The notes below the pieces were generated by a model that searched no databases, was not told the origin of the DNA, and saw only the letters and a list, made by a program, of their open reading frames with translations. Positions 51,684 to 63,950 of a DNA stretch of 64,000 nt are shown piece after piece. A program made the translations under genes and the position numbers. How positions within the stretch are numbered: position 1 is the stretch's first letter; every line of letters begins with the position of its first letter. The stretch covers positions 1-64,000 of the forward strand of contig NZ_AKJW01000026.1 in assembly GCF_000282135.1 (NCBI RefSeq). The letters are read 5' to 3'. The stretch is from Herbaspirillum sp. CF444. GTDB taxonomy: Bacteria > Pseudomonadota > Gammaproteobacteria > Burkholderiales > Burkholderiaceae_D.

Positions 51684-52976
51684 TTATTTTTTCGCCTGCC
51701 TGACCGATTCGGCCATGTCGCTGGAGAGTCGCGTCATGGCGTCGTTGACGCTCATCTCGCCGACGATGGCCTGGGTCACGCGCGTGACGGTCGGGAACAT
51801 CAGCGAGCGATTGTATTGATAGCCTTGCAGACGATACGCCAGCGGCGACAGACGAGGGATGTCGGTGGAAAAGACTGCCAGTGCGGCCTTGATCTCCGGC
51901 GCCGAGGCGTAGTTGATGCCCTTCTGCACCAGGCCCTGATGCGCCGGCAAGTTTTCGGTCTTGGCCATCATCTCGGCGTAGATGTCTTCCTGCGCCAGGA
52001 AGTCGAGGAAACGACCGGCTTCCTTGGGCGACTTGCTGCCCTTCAACGCGACGAAGGCAGCGCCGCCCGGCATGCCGGAACAGGCCGCCGGTCCGCAAGG
52101 ATTGGGCACCACGATCCAGTCGAAGTTTTTGCCGATCTGGCTGCTCATGCGGCGGATCTGCCAGGAGCCGCTCAGGTACATCACGATACGGCCGTTCTTG
52201 AAATCTTCAAAACCGTCGCGATAAGCGGAACCGCCGGCGCCGGCCCAGACTTCCTTGGACATGGTGCCGTCCTTGTTCCAGCCGACGAATTTTTGCACCA
52301 GCGCCTTGTAACCGTCGTCGATGACCAGATCGCCGTTGGCGTTAAACAGCTTGGCGCCATAGCTGATGGCGGGACCGGCAAAGCGGTGGCCGGAGCGGTC
52401 CCATGCCATTGCCGCTTCCAGCTGCGTCGCCTTGGCGACTTTGCGCGTGGCGGCGACCCAGTCGTCCCAGGTCGCTTTCGGCCCCGGCAACGGCACGTTG
52501 GCTTGTTCGAACAAGGTCTTGTTGACGTAAGGCCCGGTCACCGTCAGTTGCGACAGCAGACCATAGATGCCCTTGTCGCCGGCGCTGGTGCGCATCCACG
52601 ACAGGGTGTTGCCGAAATTCTTTTCCCAGTAATTGCGATCCTGCACGTAGGGGCCGATGTCCAGGTAGTACTTGGCCAGTCCGCCGATCTCGGTCACGCG
52701 GGCGATGTCGGGGCCTTGGCCCGATGCCAGCTGGACGGGCAGTTGCTCGACCACGGTCTTGTAGGGGACCTTGTCGATGATGATTTTGGTGCCGGGATTT
52801 TTTGCCTCGAAACGTTTGGCCAGCTCGGCGGTGACGTCGCACTCGTTGCCGTCCTGATAGCACATGACGCGGACGTCTGCGGCCCATGATGCGGCGCTGC
52901 AGCCCACTGCTGCGCAAAACGCCAACAAGCGCATTGCATGACGGTTACGGCCGGGGCGCGCTTTCGATTGACTCAT
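51684..52976 (-). CDS. sugar ABC transporter substrate-binding protein
   Basis: Periplasmic binding protein (family 1, maltose/glycerol-3-phosphate type) of 430 residues. The signal peptide ends in AASWAA, and the mature protein begins DVRVMCYQDGNECDV. The typical GQGPDIARVTEIGGLAKYYLDIGPYV and FKNGRIVMYLSGSWQIRRM stretches are present. It is not lipidated. It delivers the sugar to the two permeases downstream. The gap to the porin gene holds the porin terminator, so this gene starts its own transcript. A GGAG site precedes the ATG. Confidence 0.93.
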   Translation of the reverse strand: MSQSKARPGRNRHAMRLLAFCAAVGCSAASWAADVRVMCYQDGNECDVTAELAKRFEAKNPGTKIIIDKVPYKTVVEQLPVQLASGQGPDIARVTEIGGLAKYYLDIGPYVQDRNYWEKNFGNTLSWMRTSAGDKGIYGLLSQLTVTGPYVNKTLFEQANVPLPGPKATWDDWVAATRKVAKATQLEAAMAWDRSGHRFAGPAISYGAKLFNANGDLVIDDGYKALVQKFVGWNKDGTMSKEVWAGAGGSAYRDGFEDFKNGRIVMYLSGSWQIRRMSSQIGKNFDWIVVPNPCGPAACSGMPGGAAFVALKGSKSPKEAGRFLDFLAQEDIYAEMMAKTENLPAHQGLVQKGINYASAPEIKAALAVFSTDIPRLSPLAYRLQGYQYNRSLMFPTVTRVTQAIVGEMSVNDAMTRLSSDMAESVRQAKK

Positions 52977-53032
52977 GTTGTCTCCACTGTATTGCGCCGC
53001 CTTGAAGCAGCTGCTGATTTTTATTTTTTGCC

Positions 53033-53068
53033 AAAAAAGCCACCTGTACCTTAGCAGGTCCAGGTGGC
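53033..53068 (-). terminator. terminator of the porin gene at 53111
   Basis: Stem GCCACCTG / CAGGTGGC with a 14-base loop and six T on the minus strand, 43 bp past the porin stop. Confidence 0.87.
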
Positions 53069-53110
53069 CAACCTCAAGCTATTTCAGTCCACAAGCTTAC
53101 TCAGTCAAAC

Positions 53111-54295
53111 TTAGAAGAAATGACGGAAGCCCGCCATGATCACAGCCTGGTTGCGTCCTGACGATGGCGAACTGTTTTGCGAATCGCCGACGACAGCGAC
53201 AGCATTGACGATATTGCCGGTGCCGGCTTTACCCAACGTCTGGCCGCGCGCCAGCTGATAGGCTTGCAGCAGGTAGAACGCCGTACGCTTGGACAGCGAG
53301 TAGGTTTCTTCCAGCGCGATCTGATGATACTTGGCCGGATCGGTGATGCCGTTGGCGGCGCGCTCGCGGGTATAGCTGTAACCTGCCGCCAGCATCCATG
53401 CCGGAGTCGCCTGGAACGTCGTGATCAGGCCCAGCGTATCGAAGGTGGCTTTTTGCGAGAACAGCGAACCGTTGCCAGGCTTGTACTGTGCATTGGCGTA
53501 GTTGGCGCCGAACATCCAGTTGCCGGTGGTATAGCGCGTGGCGCCGGCGATCATCACGACGTTGTCGGAAGATGCATAGCCGTTGTTGATTGCCGAGGTG
53601 GCGAAACTGCCGGAGGCGGTCGAGTTCCAGGTTGTGGCCGAACCGGAGCCGTTCTTCAGGCGTTGAAAGCCGAGTGCGAAATTCCACGGACCGACGTCGT
53701 ACTTGCCTGCCAGGCTGTAGGCATTGCCGGTGGAGGTGGAACCGGCCGTTTCACCAAAACCGTACAAGGCGCTGATCTGCGCACCGCCGCCGAAGGTCGG
53801 CGAGATGTAGGTGACCGCGTTGCTGATGCGCACGGTGGTGTCCAGGCCGTCGACGTCGCCCGGGTGGGCGCCGGTTGCACCGGTCAACACGCTGGTCGGT
53901 CCGATGGCGCCGACATACTGGAAGTAAGGCGTGTACTGGCGACCGAGCAGCGCGCTACCGTAAGTGTTGTTGACCAGGCCGACGAAGGACTGGCGATTGA
54001 ACAAGGTATTGGCCGAGCTCATGCCGCCGGTGTTGACGTCAAAGCCGTTTTCCAGCGTGAACACCGCTTGCGAACCGCCGCCCAGGTCTTCCGATCCCTT
54101 GAAGCCGATCTTGCTGGCGTTCAGGTTGCCGGTGCGCAGATACAGATTGTGCAGACCGCCTTGATTGTTGGTGTAGACCAGCGCATCGTCGATCGCGCCG
54201 TAGATCGTCACGCTGCTCTGCGCGGAAGCCTGCACCGATGCGCCTGCCGCGACAATTGCCAGCCCTCCCATTGCCAAACTGCGTCGTAGTTTCAT
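53111..54295 (-). CDS. Gram-negative trimeric porin
   Basis: Second outer-membrane porin of 394 residues, same family as the one at 29104 but clearly diverged. It has a signal peptide (ends in SVQASAQ), SSVTIYGAIDDALVYTNN, FKGSEDLGGGSQAVFTLENGFDVNTGG, SALLGRQYTPYF and a C-terminal strand ending in GFRHFF with terminal Phe. It is placed between the binding-protein gene and the GntR gene, so it probably carries the cluster's oligosaccharide across the outer membrane. It has its own terminator. Confidence 0.93.
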   Translation of the reverse strand: MKLRRSLAMGGLAIVAAGASVQASAQSSVTIYGAIDDALVYTNNQGGLHNLYLRTGNLNASKIGFKGSEDLGGGSQAVFTLENGFDVNTGGMSSANTLFNRQSFVGLVNNTYGSALLGRQYTPYFQYVGAIGPTSVLTGATGAHPGDVDGLDTTVRISNAVTYISPTFGGGAQISALYGFGETAGSTSTGNAYSLAGKYDVGPWNFALGFQRLKNGSGSATTWNSTASGSFATSAINNGYASSDNVVMIAGATRYTTGNWMFGANYANAQYKPGNGSLFSQKATFDTLGLITTFQATPAWMLAAGYSYTRERAANGITDPAKYHQIALEETYSLSKRTAFYLLQAYQLARGQTLGKAGTGNIVNAVAVVGDSQNSSPSSGRNQAVIMAGFRHFF

Positions 54296-54647
54296 TTCTT
54301 CTCCTCTTCTTATGCTCGGATATTCGCGGTATTGCTCCGCCCTAAATTGATTCCGGTATGCAGGGCATGGCCGAACTCAAAACCTGTACAACAACAAATC
54401 GAAGACGCAGGAATCCCCGGCAGTACGGACATGCCGACTGCATTGATTTCGTTTTTCAGGGGATGCCGCCGGCGCGAGGCCGGTTACCGCAGAAAGCGTC
54501 CTATGCCTATGTATAGGGCGCAAAAGTGCGTGCAAAGGTGCACAGGCTGCTGCAGATGCTGATCATGTTCATCGCTGTCTCCGTCCTGGGTGACGTCCTC
54601 TGCGGGACGTTCTTTCATCACGCATGACGAGACCGGGGTCCGGTGTC
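54296..54647. promoter_or_regulatory. intergenic region upstream of the porin, with inverted repeat
   Basis: No gene. At 54496-54521 there is an inverted repeat GCGTCCTAT-N8-ATAGGGCGC (8 of 9 positions), about 200 bp upstream of the porin. At 54593-54610 ACGTCC / GGACGT form a small hairpin past the GntR stop, without a T-run. Confidence 0.4.
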
Positions 54648-55445
54648 TTAACGCCATGCCTTTTTAAACTCGTTCATCACACGCTCGAGATGCTCGCGCA
54701 TCGCGTCGCGCGCCGCGACCGGGTCACGCGCCACCAGCGCATCGAAGACCTTCTGGTGTTCTTCCAGCGAGGCTTCGCGCAACTGCTGCGTGTGGAAATG
54801 CTCTTCCAGCTTCTTCCACAACACGCCGCGCAACTGGTCCCACAAAGCCGTGACGACTTGCGCCATCACGCTGTTGCCGCTGGCTTCGGCGATGCGGATG
54901 TGAAACAGCCGGTCATCCGCTTCGTTGGCCAGCTTGTCCTGAAAATTGCGCCCCATCGCCGCCAGTTGCGTATAAATCTTGTCGATGTCGGCATCGGTGC
55001 GGTTCTGCGCCGCCAATGCCGCCACTTCCGACTCGATCACCCAACGTGCCCGCAACAACTCGAACGGTCCGGCGCCGCCATCGGGGATGAATCCCACCGG
55101 CTTGGTCGCCGCGTCGCAGACATAAATGCCTGACCCGCCGCGCACTTCCACCAGCCCCTGCACCTCCAGCGCGATGATCGCTTCACGCACCGAAGTACGA
55201 CTGATCTCGAACCGGTCCGCCAGGCTGCGCTCCGAAGGCAGGCGCTCGCCCGCCTTGAACTCGCCTTGCAGGATCAGATCTGCAATCTGTTCCGCCAGAC
55301 GCTGATACGAGCGCTCCGGCGCTGACGCTGGTTCCAACAATTCTGAACGCACTGCTTTTCTTGCTACTTTTGCTGCCTTGTTTGCTGAATTCGTTGCTGC
55401 TGCATCCACAGTTGAGGCTGATGATCGAATCTGACGATCTGCCAT
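54648..55445 (-). CDS. GntR family regulator, FadR subfamily
   Basis: Regulator of 265 residues with a ~45-residue basic, disordered N-terminal extension. The winged helix is at about 48-110 (LAEQIADLILQGEFKAGERLPSERSLADRFEISRTSVREAI). A FadR-type all-helical effector domain follows (FELLRARWVIESEVAALAA, FHIRIAEASGNSVMAQVV, EHQKVFDALVARDPVAARDAMREHLERV), including the His residues that bind a metal in this family. It is divergent from manD. Three TGGTCTAACCA-like sites in the gap are its likely operators. Homologues of this type (UxuR/ExuR/LldR) respond to sugar acids or organic acids. Confidence 0.92.
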   Translation of the reverse strand: MADRQIRSSASTVDAAATNSANKAAKVARKAVRSELLEPASAPERSYQRLAEQIADLILQGEFKAGERLPSERSLADRFEISRTSVREAIIALEVQGLVEVRGGSGIYVCDAATKPVGFIPDGGAGPFELLRARWVIESEVAALAAQNRTDADIDKIYTQLAAMGRNFQDKLANEADDRLFHIRIAEASGNSVMAQVVTALWDQLRGVLWKKLEEHFHTQQLREASLEEHQKVFDALVARDPVAARDAMREHLERVMNEFKKAWR

Positions 55446-55469
55446 AAAACCCTCTTTTTTAGCTTTAAA

Positions 55470-55481
55470 TTGGTCTATCCA
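55470..55481. promoter_or_regulatory. GntR operator 1 (gntR side)
   Basis: TTGGTCTATCCA, 25 bp upstream of the gntR start; one mismatch to the TGGTCTAACCA palindrome. Confidence 0.62.
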
Positions 55482-55544
55482 CTGTATAGAAAAGCAGCAT
55501 TCAAAGCAATCAGTGGCTTACCAATTTGAGCGATACTCTCATTT

Positions 55545-55555
55545 TGGTCTAACCA
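55545..55555. promoter_or_regulatory. GntR operator 2 (middle)
   Basis: TGGTCTAACCA, the classic FadR-subfamily TGGT-N3-ACCA operator, roughly in the middle of the 309-bp divergent gap. Confidence 0.7.
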
Positions 55556-55661
55556 TGTCAATCATCATGCGCACCGGTTTGTGGCTTAAAAACAAAAGAC
55601 TACGGAGATCCGGTCCTGTTCGACTATTGCGCCGAGCAAATTGGAATGCCATAATCAATAT

Positions 55662-55672
55662 TGGTTAGACCA
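55662..55672. promoter_or_regulatory. GntR operator 3 (manD side)
   Basis: TGGTTAGACCA, the exact reverse complement of TGGTCTAACCA, 83 bp upstream of manD. The gap 55446-55754 holds nothing else that I recognise. Confidence 0.7.
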
Positions 55673-55754
55673 CATTAAAAATCCACCCAGAACAGCCGGG
55701 CGCCCAGGCAATCCAAAACCAGACCGCTCGCATCGAGACAAGGAAATCGCATCC

Positions 55755-56963
55755 ATGAAGATCCTCAGCGCCAAGGTCATCGTGACCTGTCCAGGCCGCA
55801 ACTTCGTCACCCTCAAGATAGAAACCGACCAGGGCATCTACGGTATCGGTGACGCCACCCTGAACGGACGCGAACTTGCCGTCAAATCGTATCTGGAAGA
55901 TCACATCATTCCTTGCCTGATCGGCCGCGACGCGTCGCGCATCGAAGACACCTGGCAATACCTCTATCGCGGCGGTTACTGGCGCCGCGGCCCGGTCACC
56001 ATGACCGCGATCGCAGCCGTCGACATGGCGCTGTGGGACATCAAGGGCAAGGCCGCCAACCTGCCGGTGTACCAGCTGCTGGGCGGCAAGAGCCGCGAAG
56101 GCGTGATGGTCTACGGCCACGCCAACGGTCGCGACCATGCCGAAGCGCTGGATGCCGTCGGCCATTACATCGACATGGGTTACAAGGCGATCCGGGTGCA
56201 ATCCGGCGTGCCGGGACTGGACAAGGCCTACGGCGTCGGCAAGGGCAACATGTATTACGAACCGGCCGACAAGGGCTTGCCCGACGAAGAAATCTGGGAC
56301 ACGCCGCTGTACCTGCGCCATACGCCCGACCTGTTCGAAAAAGTGCGCGTCAAATACGGCAGCGACCATCACCTGCTGCACGATTGCCACCACCGCCTCA
56401 AACCGATCGAAGCGGCGCAATTGGGCAAGGCGCTGGAACCGTTCAAGCTGTTCTGGATGGAAGACGCCACCCCGGCCGAAAACCAGGAAGCCTTCAAGCT
56501 GATCCGCCAGCACACCACCACGCCGCTGGCCGTCGGTGAAATCATGAGCACCATCTGGGACTGCAAGGACCTGATCCAGAACCAGCTGATCGACTACATC
56601 CGCACCACGGTCGTTCACGCCGGCGGCATCACGCACCTGCGCCGCATCGCCGATCTGGCCTCGCTGTATCAAGTCCATACCGGCTGCCACGGCGCCACCG
56701 ATTTGTCGCCGGTGAGCATGGCCGCGGCGCTCAATTTCAACATGTGGGTGCCGAATTTCGGCGTACAGGAATACATGCGCCACACGCCGGAAACCGATGC
56801 GGTCTTCCCGCACGGCTACTACTTCGACAAGGGCTATCTGATGTTGCCCGACGCACCGGGTCTGGGCGTGGACATCGACGAAGCGGCGGCGCTCAAATTC
56901 CCTTACGAGCGCGCCTACCTGCCGACTTGCCGACTGCGTGACGGCACGGTGTGGAACTGGTGA
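55755..56963 (+). CDS. manD: D-mannonate dehydratase ManD
   Basis: Enolase-superfamily enzyme of 402 residues, the standard ManD length, that dehydrates D-mannonate (in some members D-gluconate or D-altronate) to 2-keto-3-deoxygluconate. Magnesium ligands are D210, E236 and E262; H212 (HDCHH) and the R147-Y159 pair, diagnostic for active ManD, are present at the expected positions, as is [32 protein letters not shown]. The ATG at 55755 fits the family N-terminus ([22 protein letters not shown]). The gene is divergent from the GntR regulator. Kinase and aldolase for 2-keto-3-deoxygluconate are not nearby. Confidence 0.93.
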   Translation: MKILSAKVIVTCPGRNFVTLKIETDQGIYGIGDATLNGRELAVKSYLEDHIIPCLIGRDASRIEDTWQYLYRGGYWRRGPVTMTAIAAVDMALWDIKGKAANLPVYQLLGGKSREGVMVYGHANGRDHAEALDAVGHYIDMGYKAIRVQSGVPGLDKAYGVGKGNMYYEPADKGLPDEEIWDTPLYLRHTPDLFEKVRVKYGSDHHLLHDCHHRLKPIEAAQLGKALEPFKLFWMEDATPAENQEAFKLIRQHTTTPLAVGEIMSTIWDCKDLIQNQLIDYIRTTVVHAGGITHLRRIADLASLYQVHTGCHGATDLSPVSMAAALNFNMWVPNFGVQEYMRHTPETDAVFPHGYYFDKGYLMLPDAPGLGVDIDEAAALKFPYERAYLPTCRLRDGTVWNW

Positions 56964-56986
56964 TGGCGATTTGATTCTACCGCCGT

Positions 56987-57063
56987 CGTCCTGACGAACG
57001 TCAGGATCCAGCGTCGTATCGTAGTCCGTCACGACACTGGGTCCCGGCTTTCGCTGGGACGAC
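56987..57063. repeat. dispersed cloverleaf-like palindromic repeat, copy 3
   Basis: A 77-bp copy, close to copy 1 (first 20 bases identical; ACGACACTGGGTCCC shared). It lies between the convergent stops of manD and tgt, where no other terminator is visible. Confidence 0.85.
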
Positions 57064-57084
57064 TGCCAAATTCTATAGCGGCAA

Positions 57085-59242
<2,158 letters not shown>

Positions 59243-59340
59243 GGAAAATAAGTCATGGAAGCGGCAACACTGTAGATAAACACAGTAAAATAGCGCCGAA
59301 CCCTCTATTTTACGCTTTCTCGACATAGAAACCTCACTGC

Positions 59341-61452
59341 ATGCCAGCACCGAAGAAGAAAGCTTCCGCCGACAGCACCAAGGCCGCCCAAAGCGCTCCG
59401 CCGCTGAGCAATGCCCAGAAGGCGCAAAACAAGCTCGCCAAACTGGGCTTGCGCACCGACATGGATCTGGCGCTGCATCTGCCGCTGCGCTACGAGGACG
59501 AAACCCAGGTCATGAGCATCCACGACGCCAGCCTGCGCGGCACGCAAGTGGTGCAGGTCGAGGGCATCGTCAGCAAGAGCGACGTCCAGTTCCGCCCGCG
59601 CCGCCAGTTGGTGGTCACCATCGCCGACGACAGCGGCCCGCTGGTGATGCGCTTCCTCAATTTTTACGGCAGCCAGGCCACGCAACTTGCCGAAGGCGTG
59701 CGCGTGCGCGTGCGCGGCGAATTGCGCCACGGCTTCTTCGGCGCCGAGATGGTCCACCCCACCTATAAAGTCGTGCTCGAAGGCGCGCCGCTGCCGACCG
59801 CGCTCACGCCCGTCTACCCGGCCGGCGAAGGCCTGTCGCAGGCGTATCTGCGCAAGGCCATCGGCGGCGCGCTGTCGCGCATCGACTGGCGCGACACCCT
59901 GCCGCAGACCACGCTGGACGAACTGAAGCTGGGCGGCTTCGAATCTTCGGTGCGCCTGCTGCACAATCCGCCGACCGACGTCGACGAATACGCGCTCGAA
60001 GAACGCTCGCATCCGGCCTGGATACGCATGAAATTCGACGAGCTGCTGGCGCAGCAACTGTCGCTCAAGCGCGCCCAGGCCGCGCGCCGCGCCCGCAATG
60101 CCAGCGCGCTGCCCACCATCGGCAAGATTTCCAGGGCTTTCATCAAGCAGCTGCCGTTCAAGCTGACCGGCGCGCAGCAACGCGTGCTGGAAGAAATCCG
60201 CCACGACCTGCAGGAATCCTTCCCGATGCAACGGCTGCTGCAAGGCGACGTCGGCAGCGGCAAGACCGTGGTGGCGGCGCTGGCTGCTGCACAAGCCATC
60301 GACAGCGGCTTCCAGGCGGTGCTGATGGCGCCGACCGAAATCCTGGCCGACCAGCATTTCCGCAAGATCGCCGCATGGATGGAACCGCTCGGCGTCCAGG
60401 TCGCCTGGCTCACCGGCAGCCTGAAGAAAAAAGAAAAGGCCGAAGCCAACGCCCGCATCGAATCCGGCGAGGCGCGCCTGGTCATCGGCACGCATGCGCT
60501 GATCCAGGACAACGTGCAGTTCCGGAAACTCGGGCTGGTGATCGTCGACGAGCAGCATCGCTTCGGCGTCGGCCAGCGTCTGGCGCTGCGCAACAAGGCC
60601 TTCGACGCCGAGAACGGTGCGCCGCAAACCGTGCCGCATCAACTGATGATGTCGGCCACGCCGATCCCGCGCACGCTGGCCATGACCTACTACGCCGATC
60701 TGGAAGTCTCCGTCATCGACGAGCTGCCGCCCGGCCGCACGCCCATCGTCACGCGCACCATCGACCAGAACCGGCGCGACGAAGTGATCGCGCGCGTGCA
60801 CGCCGCCGCGCAGGAAGGCCGTCAGATTTACTGGGTCTGCCCGCTGATCGAAGAATCCGAGGCGCTGCAATTACAGACCGCCACCGACACCTATGCGATG
60901 TTGGCGGAAGCCCTGCCCGACCTGCGCATCGGCCTCGTGCACGGCCGCCTCAAGCAAGCCGAAAAACAAGAAGTCATGGACGCCTTCAGCCGCGGCGACA
61001 TCCACGTGCTGGTCGCCACCACCGTGATCGAAGTCGGCGTCGACGTACCCAACGCTTCGCTGATGGTGATCGAACACGCCGAGCGCTTCGGCCTGTCGCA
61101 ACTGCACCAGTTGCGCGGCCGCGTCGGTCGCGGCGCCGCGGCCAGCGCCTGCATCCTGCTGTACCAGAGCCCGCTCGGCGGCACCGCCAAGCAACGCCTG
61201 ATGACCATGCGCGAAACCGCCGACGGTTTTGAAATCGCCCGGCGCGACCTCGAGATCCGCGGTCCCGGCGAATTCCTCGGCGCGCGCCAGTCGGGCGAAG
61301 CGCTGCTGCGTTTCGCCGATCTGGCGACCGATCAGTGGCTGGTGGAAAAAGCCCGCAACCTGGCACAGACGCTGTTGCAAAACGACGATGCCATCGTCGA
61401 TGCGCATTTACAGCGCTGGCTGGGCGGCAAGGAAGACTTTCTCAAAGTCTGA
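59341..61452 (+). CDS. recG: ATP-dependent DNA helicase RecG
   Basis: Superfamily 2 helicase of 703 residues that remodels stalled replication forks and branched DNA. An N-terminal wedge/OB domain ([21 protein letters not shown]) precedes the helicase core: Walker [27 protein letters not shown], Walker B as [64 protein letters not shown], and the closing [16 protein letters not shown]. Divergent from queA; an ordinary housekeeping gene. Confidence 0.97.
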   Translation: MPAPKKKASADSTKAAQSAPPLSNAQKAQNKLAKLGLRTDMDLALHLPLRYEDETQVMSIHDASLRGTQVVQVEGIVSKSDVQFRPRRQLVVTIADDSGPLVMRFLNFYGSQATQLAEGVRVRVRGELRHGFFGAEMVHPTYKVVLEGAPLPTALTPVYPAGEGLSQAYLRKAIGGALSRIDWRDTLPQTTLDELKLGGFESSVRLLHNPPTDVDEYALEERSHPAWIRMKFDELLAQQLSLKRAQAARRARNASALPTIGKISRAFIKQLPFKLTGAQQRVLEEIRHDLQESFPMQRLLQGDVGSGKTVVAALAAAQAIDSGFQAVLMAPTEILADQHFRKIAAWMEPLGVQVAWLTGSLKKKEKAEANARIESGEARLVIGTHALIQDNVQFRKLGLVIVDEQHRFGVGQRLALRNKAFDAENGAPQTVPHQLMMSATPIPRTLAMTYYADLEVSVIDELPPGRTPIVTRTIDQNRRDEVIARVHAAAQEGRQIYWVCPLIEESEALQLQTATDTYAMLAEALPDLRIGLVHGRLKQAEKQEVMDAFSRGDIHVLVATTVIEVGVDVPNASLMVIEHAERFGLSQLHQLRGRVGRGAAASACILLYQSPLGGTAKQRLMTMRETADGFEIARRDLEIRGPGEFLGARQSGEALLRFADLATDQWLVEKARNLAQTLLQNDDAIVDAHLQRWLGGKEDFLKV

Positions 61453-61543
61453 CGATTTCACCGGCTTTCTTTCACGCCTTACCGTCCGGGCATTTACAAC
61501 TCGGCCTGCATCGCCGACATTAGCGTTTTTCAATGGAGACTTC

Positions 61544-63418
61544 ATGCAAAACGCCGCGCCCGCAGACGACAACGACACCCTGCAATCTCCCGTCAGCATC
61601 TTGTCAGGCCGCCTGCGTGTTGCGCTCGGCATTGTGCAAGGCTTGCTGCTGTATGCGCTGTATTCGAGCTGGACGGCCAGGTCCGGGATCTCCACACAGC
61701 CGATGCTGTTCATCCCGACACTCATGCTGGCGGTATTTTTGCCGATCATTGCGGTATCGGGCATCGGCCATTTGTCACGCCGCAATCTGCTGATCTGGCT
61801 GGCGACGCTGGCCGTCGTACTGTGTGGCCTGGGAATGTATGACGCCTGGCGCGCCGATTTGTCCTCGCTCTTGCCGCCCCGGCATATCGATGATGCCTGC
61901 TGCGGCAATGGCTCAACCGGTGAATCAAAGAGCTTGCCCTCGTCGGCACTGATCTTCCTCACGATCACAGGCCTGTTTATCGCGCAGGCCATGATGCTGG
62001 CCGGCGACGCCGACGGACGGCGCATTGCCAGCTATCGCAGCTATTTTGAAATGGCGTGGAAGCTGCTGGTGCAACTGATGTTTGCGGCGCTCTTTACCGG
62101 CTTGTTCTGGCTAGTGCTGGAAACCGGCAACGCCCTGTTTTCACTGATTAAGCTCACTTTCCTCGGCAAGCTGCTCGAAAAGAGCTGGTTCAACATCCCC
62201 GTCACGACGCTGGCGTTCTCGTTCGCGCTGCATCTGAGCGACGTTCGCCCGCAAATCGTCGCGGGAATCCGCAAACTGCTGCTGACCTTGCTGTCGTGGC
62301 TGCTGCCGATGGCGACGATCGTGATCGGCGCCTTTTTATTGAGCATCCTGACGACCGGGCTGGAACCTTTGTGGCAAACACGGCGCGCATCGTATGTGCT
62401 GCTGGGCGCGACAGCCCTGCTGGTCGTACTGATCAATACGGTATACCAGGACGGCTATCACCTGACGCAAAAGACGCACCGTTTCTTCTCGATCTGTACG
62501 CGCATCGCCTGCCTGTTGCCGGTTCCGCTGGTATTGCTGGCGACGTATTCGCTGGGCCTGCGCGTCGCCGAATACGGCTGGACCGTCAGCCGCATCACCG
62601 GTGCGACATGTGCGCTGGTTGCTGCGATGTATGCGACCGGCTATGCACTCGCCGCCATTCGCATGCGCGACAATCTTCAACGCATCTCGGCGACCAACGT
62701 GCTGGCCAGCTTCGCCATCCTGGTGATTTTTCTGGCCTTGCTGTCGCCGGCGGCCGATCCGGCGCGCATTGCGGTCGCCGACCAATTGCATCGGCTCACT
62801 CAAGGCAAGACCGGCGCGGATGGTTTCGACTTTCGTTTTCTGCGCTTCAACGGTGCGCGTTATGGCGTACAGGAGTTGAAGCGGATCAGCGAGCAAAACA
62901 ACAGCGCCTATCCTGCGGCCGTTCAGGACAAAGCCCGTCTGGCACTGGCAAGCACCGACCGCTGGGCGACGGACGAGTTCGTCGTGGCGGCGCCTGACCT
63001 GAACGCGAACATCCTCATGCATCCCTCCGATCGGAAATTGCCGAAAGAATTCGCTGCGCAGGACTGGCGCAATGCAGCTGAGCGTTATCACCTGCCTCTT
63101 TGCATGACCAAGCGAAGCCATCTGTGCGATGCCTATGTCGTCAAACCCGATCTTGCCGCCGGCGAGCAATTACTGGTTTTTGAAAGCAGCAGCGGACCAG
63201 CCCTGTTCAAGCAAAATACCGACGGCCAATGGCAGCTCATCGGCAAATTGCTCGCCTTGCCAGGATGCGTCGAACAATTGCGCAAGAGCGCCGGGCTGGA
63301 CACCTTGAACTGGCAATTGCCGCAACAGCGCGACATCGAAATCAACGGCGTGCGCGTGCACATGGAATCGGTGCAAACCGGGATAACAGACTGCACCAAA
63401 ACCGACGCAAAGAAATAA
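61544..63418 (+). CDS. DUF4153 multi-pass membrane protein
   Basis: Inner-membrane protein of 624 residues. About ten or eleven helices cover residues 20-400 (e.g. GIVQGLLLYALYSSWTA, LMLAVFLPIIAVSGIG, MATIVIGAFLLSILTTGL, FAILVIFLALLSPAADPARIA). A soluble C-terminal domain of ~220 residues contains FDFRFLRFNGARYGVQELKRI. This arrangement and the KLTFLGKLLEKSWFN part fit the DUF4153 family, whose function is unknown. The ATG at 61544 has TGGAGA upstream; the in-frame extension into recG is rejected. It starts 91 bp after recG and may be cotranscribed. Confidence 0.82.
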   Translation: MQNAAPADDNDTLQSPVSILSGRLRVALGIVQGLLLYALYSSWTARSGISTQPMLFIPTLMLAVFLPIIAVSGIGHLSRRNLLIWLATLAVVLCGLGMYDAWRADLSSLLPPRHIDDACCGNGSTGESKSLPSSALIFLTITGLFIAQAMMLAGDADGRRIASYRSYFEMAWKLLVQLMFAALFTGLFWLVLETGNALFSLIKLTFLGKLLEKSWFNIPVTTLAFSFALHLSDVRPQIVAGIRKLLLTLLSWLLPMATIVIGAFLLSILTTGLEPLWQTRRASYVLLGATALLVVLINTVYQDGYHLTQKTHRFFSICTRIACLLPVPLVLLATYSLGLRVAEYGWTVSRITGATCALVAAMYATGYALAAIRMRDNLQRISATNVLASFAILVIFLALLSPAADPARIAVADQLHRLTQGKTGADGFDFRFLRFNGARYGVQELKRISEQNNSAYPAAVQDKARLALASTDRWATDEFVVAAPDLNANILMHPSDRKLPKEFAAQDWRNAAERYHLPLCMTKRSHLCDAYVVKPDLAAGEQLLVFESSSGPALFKQNTDGQWQLIGKLLALPGCVEQLRKSAGLDTLNWQLPQQRDIEINGVRVHMESVQTGITDCTKTDAKK

Positions 63419-63441
63419 AGCAAACGGCGGTCGTTGAACGG

Positions 63442-63828
63442 CTAGGAAAAGGTCTTCATATACGCCAGCAGATTATCCAGATCCTTTTCATTGCCGATCC
63501 CCCAGAATCGCATCTTGGTCCCCGGCACGACATCGCCGGGCGACTTCATGAAAGCGCGCAACTTGTCTTCGGTCCAGACGATGCGCGAATTCTGCATCGC
63601 AGGCGAATAGCGATAGTCCCTGGTCGAAGCCGCCGGCCGGCCGACGATGCCGTTCAACTGCGGCCCGAAACCGGCGCGCGCCGACGGGCCGATCTGATGG
63701 CAACCGGCGCATTTGGCAAACGCCGCCTTGCCGGCCGCGGCGTCGCCGGCGGCCTGTGCCGATAGCGACAGGCAGAGCATCGCGGCCGCCAGCACCGAGG
63801 CCCGCATCCATACTTGTTTTTTACTCAT
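63442..63828 (-). CDS. class I c-type cytochrome
   Basis: Periplasmic monohaem cytochrome c of 128 residues. The signal peptide ends at SAQAAG; haem attaches at C40-AG-C43-H44, and M106 (PGTKMRFWG) is the expected sixth ligand. It belongs to the mitochondrial-like small cytochromes (GPQLNGIVGRPAAS, KDLDNLLAYMKTF). It converges on the DUF4153 gene with 23 bp between stops and diverges from oxyR. It could pass electrons to an oxidase or peroxidase. Confidence 0.92.
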   Translation of the reverse strand: MSKKQVWMRASVLAAAMLCLSLSAQAAGDAAAGKAAFAKCAGCHQIGPSARAGFGPQLNGIVGRPAASTRDYRYSPAMQNSRIVWTEDKLRAFMKSPGDVVPGTKMRFWGIGNEKDLDNLLAYMKTFS

Positions 63829-63878
63829 GTTCTGCTCTGCCGATCCGGAGTTTTTTCTGCGCTTGGGCGCAACTCTAG

Positions 63879-63900
63879 CATGCAGGCGCCGCCCTGCATG
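63879..63900. promoter_or_regulatory. inverted repeat between cytochrome c and oxyR genes
   Basis: CATGCAGG-CGCCGC-CCTGCATG, a perfect 8-bp inverted repeat 51 bp upstream of oxyR and of the cytochrome gene. A smaller one, TGCGC-TTGG-GCGCA, lies at 63858-63871. Confidence 0.5.
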
Positions 63901-63950
63901 TCACCTGCAAATGAGCTATAGTCTGCGCATATCAGCCCGCATAAGTTCAT

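Noticed and set aside
61229..61543. Extension of the DUF4153 frame upstream into recG
   Set aside because: The frame stays open by chance inside recG. The ATG at 61544 has a good ribosome-binding site and fits a membrane-protein N-terminus.
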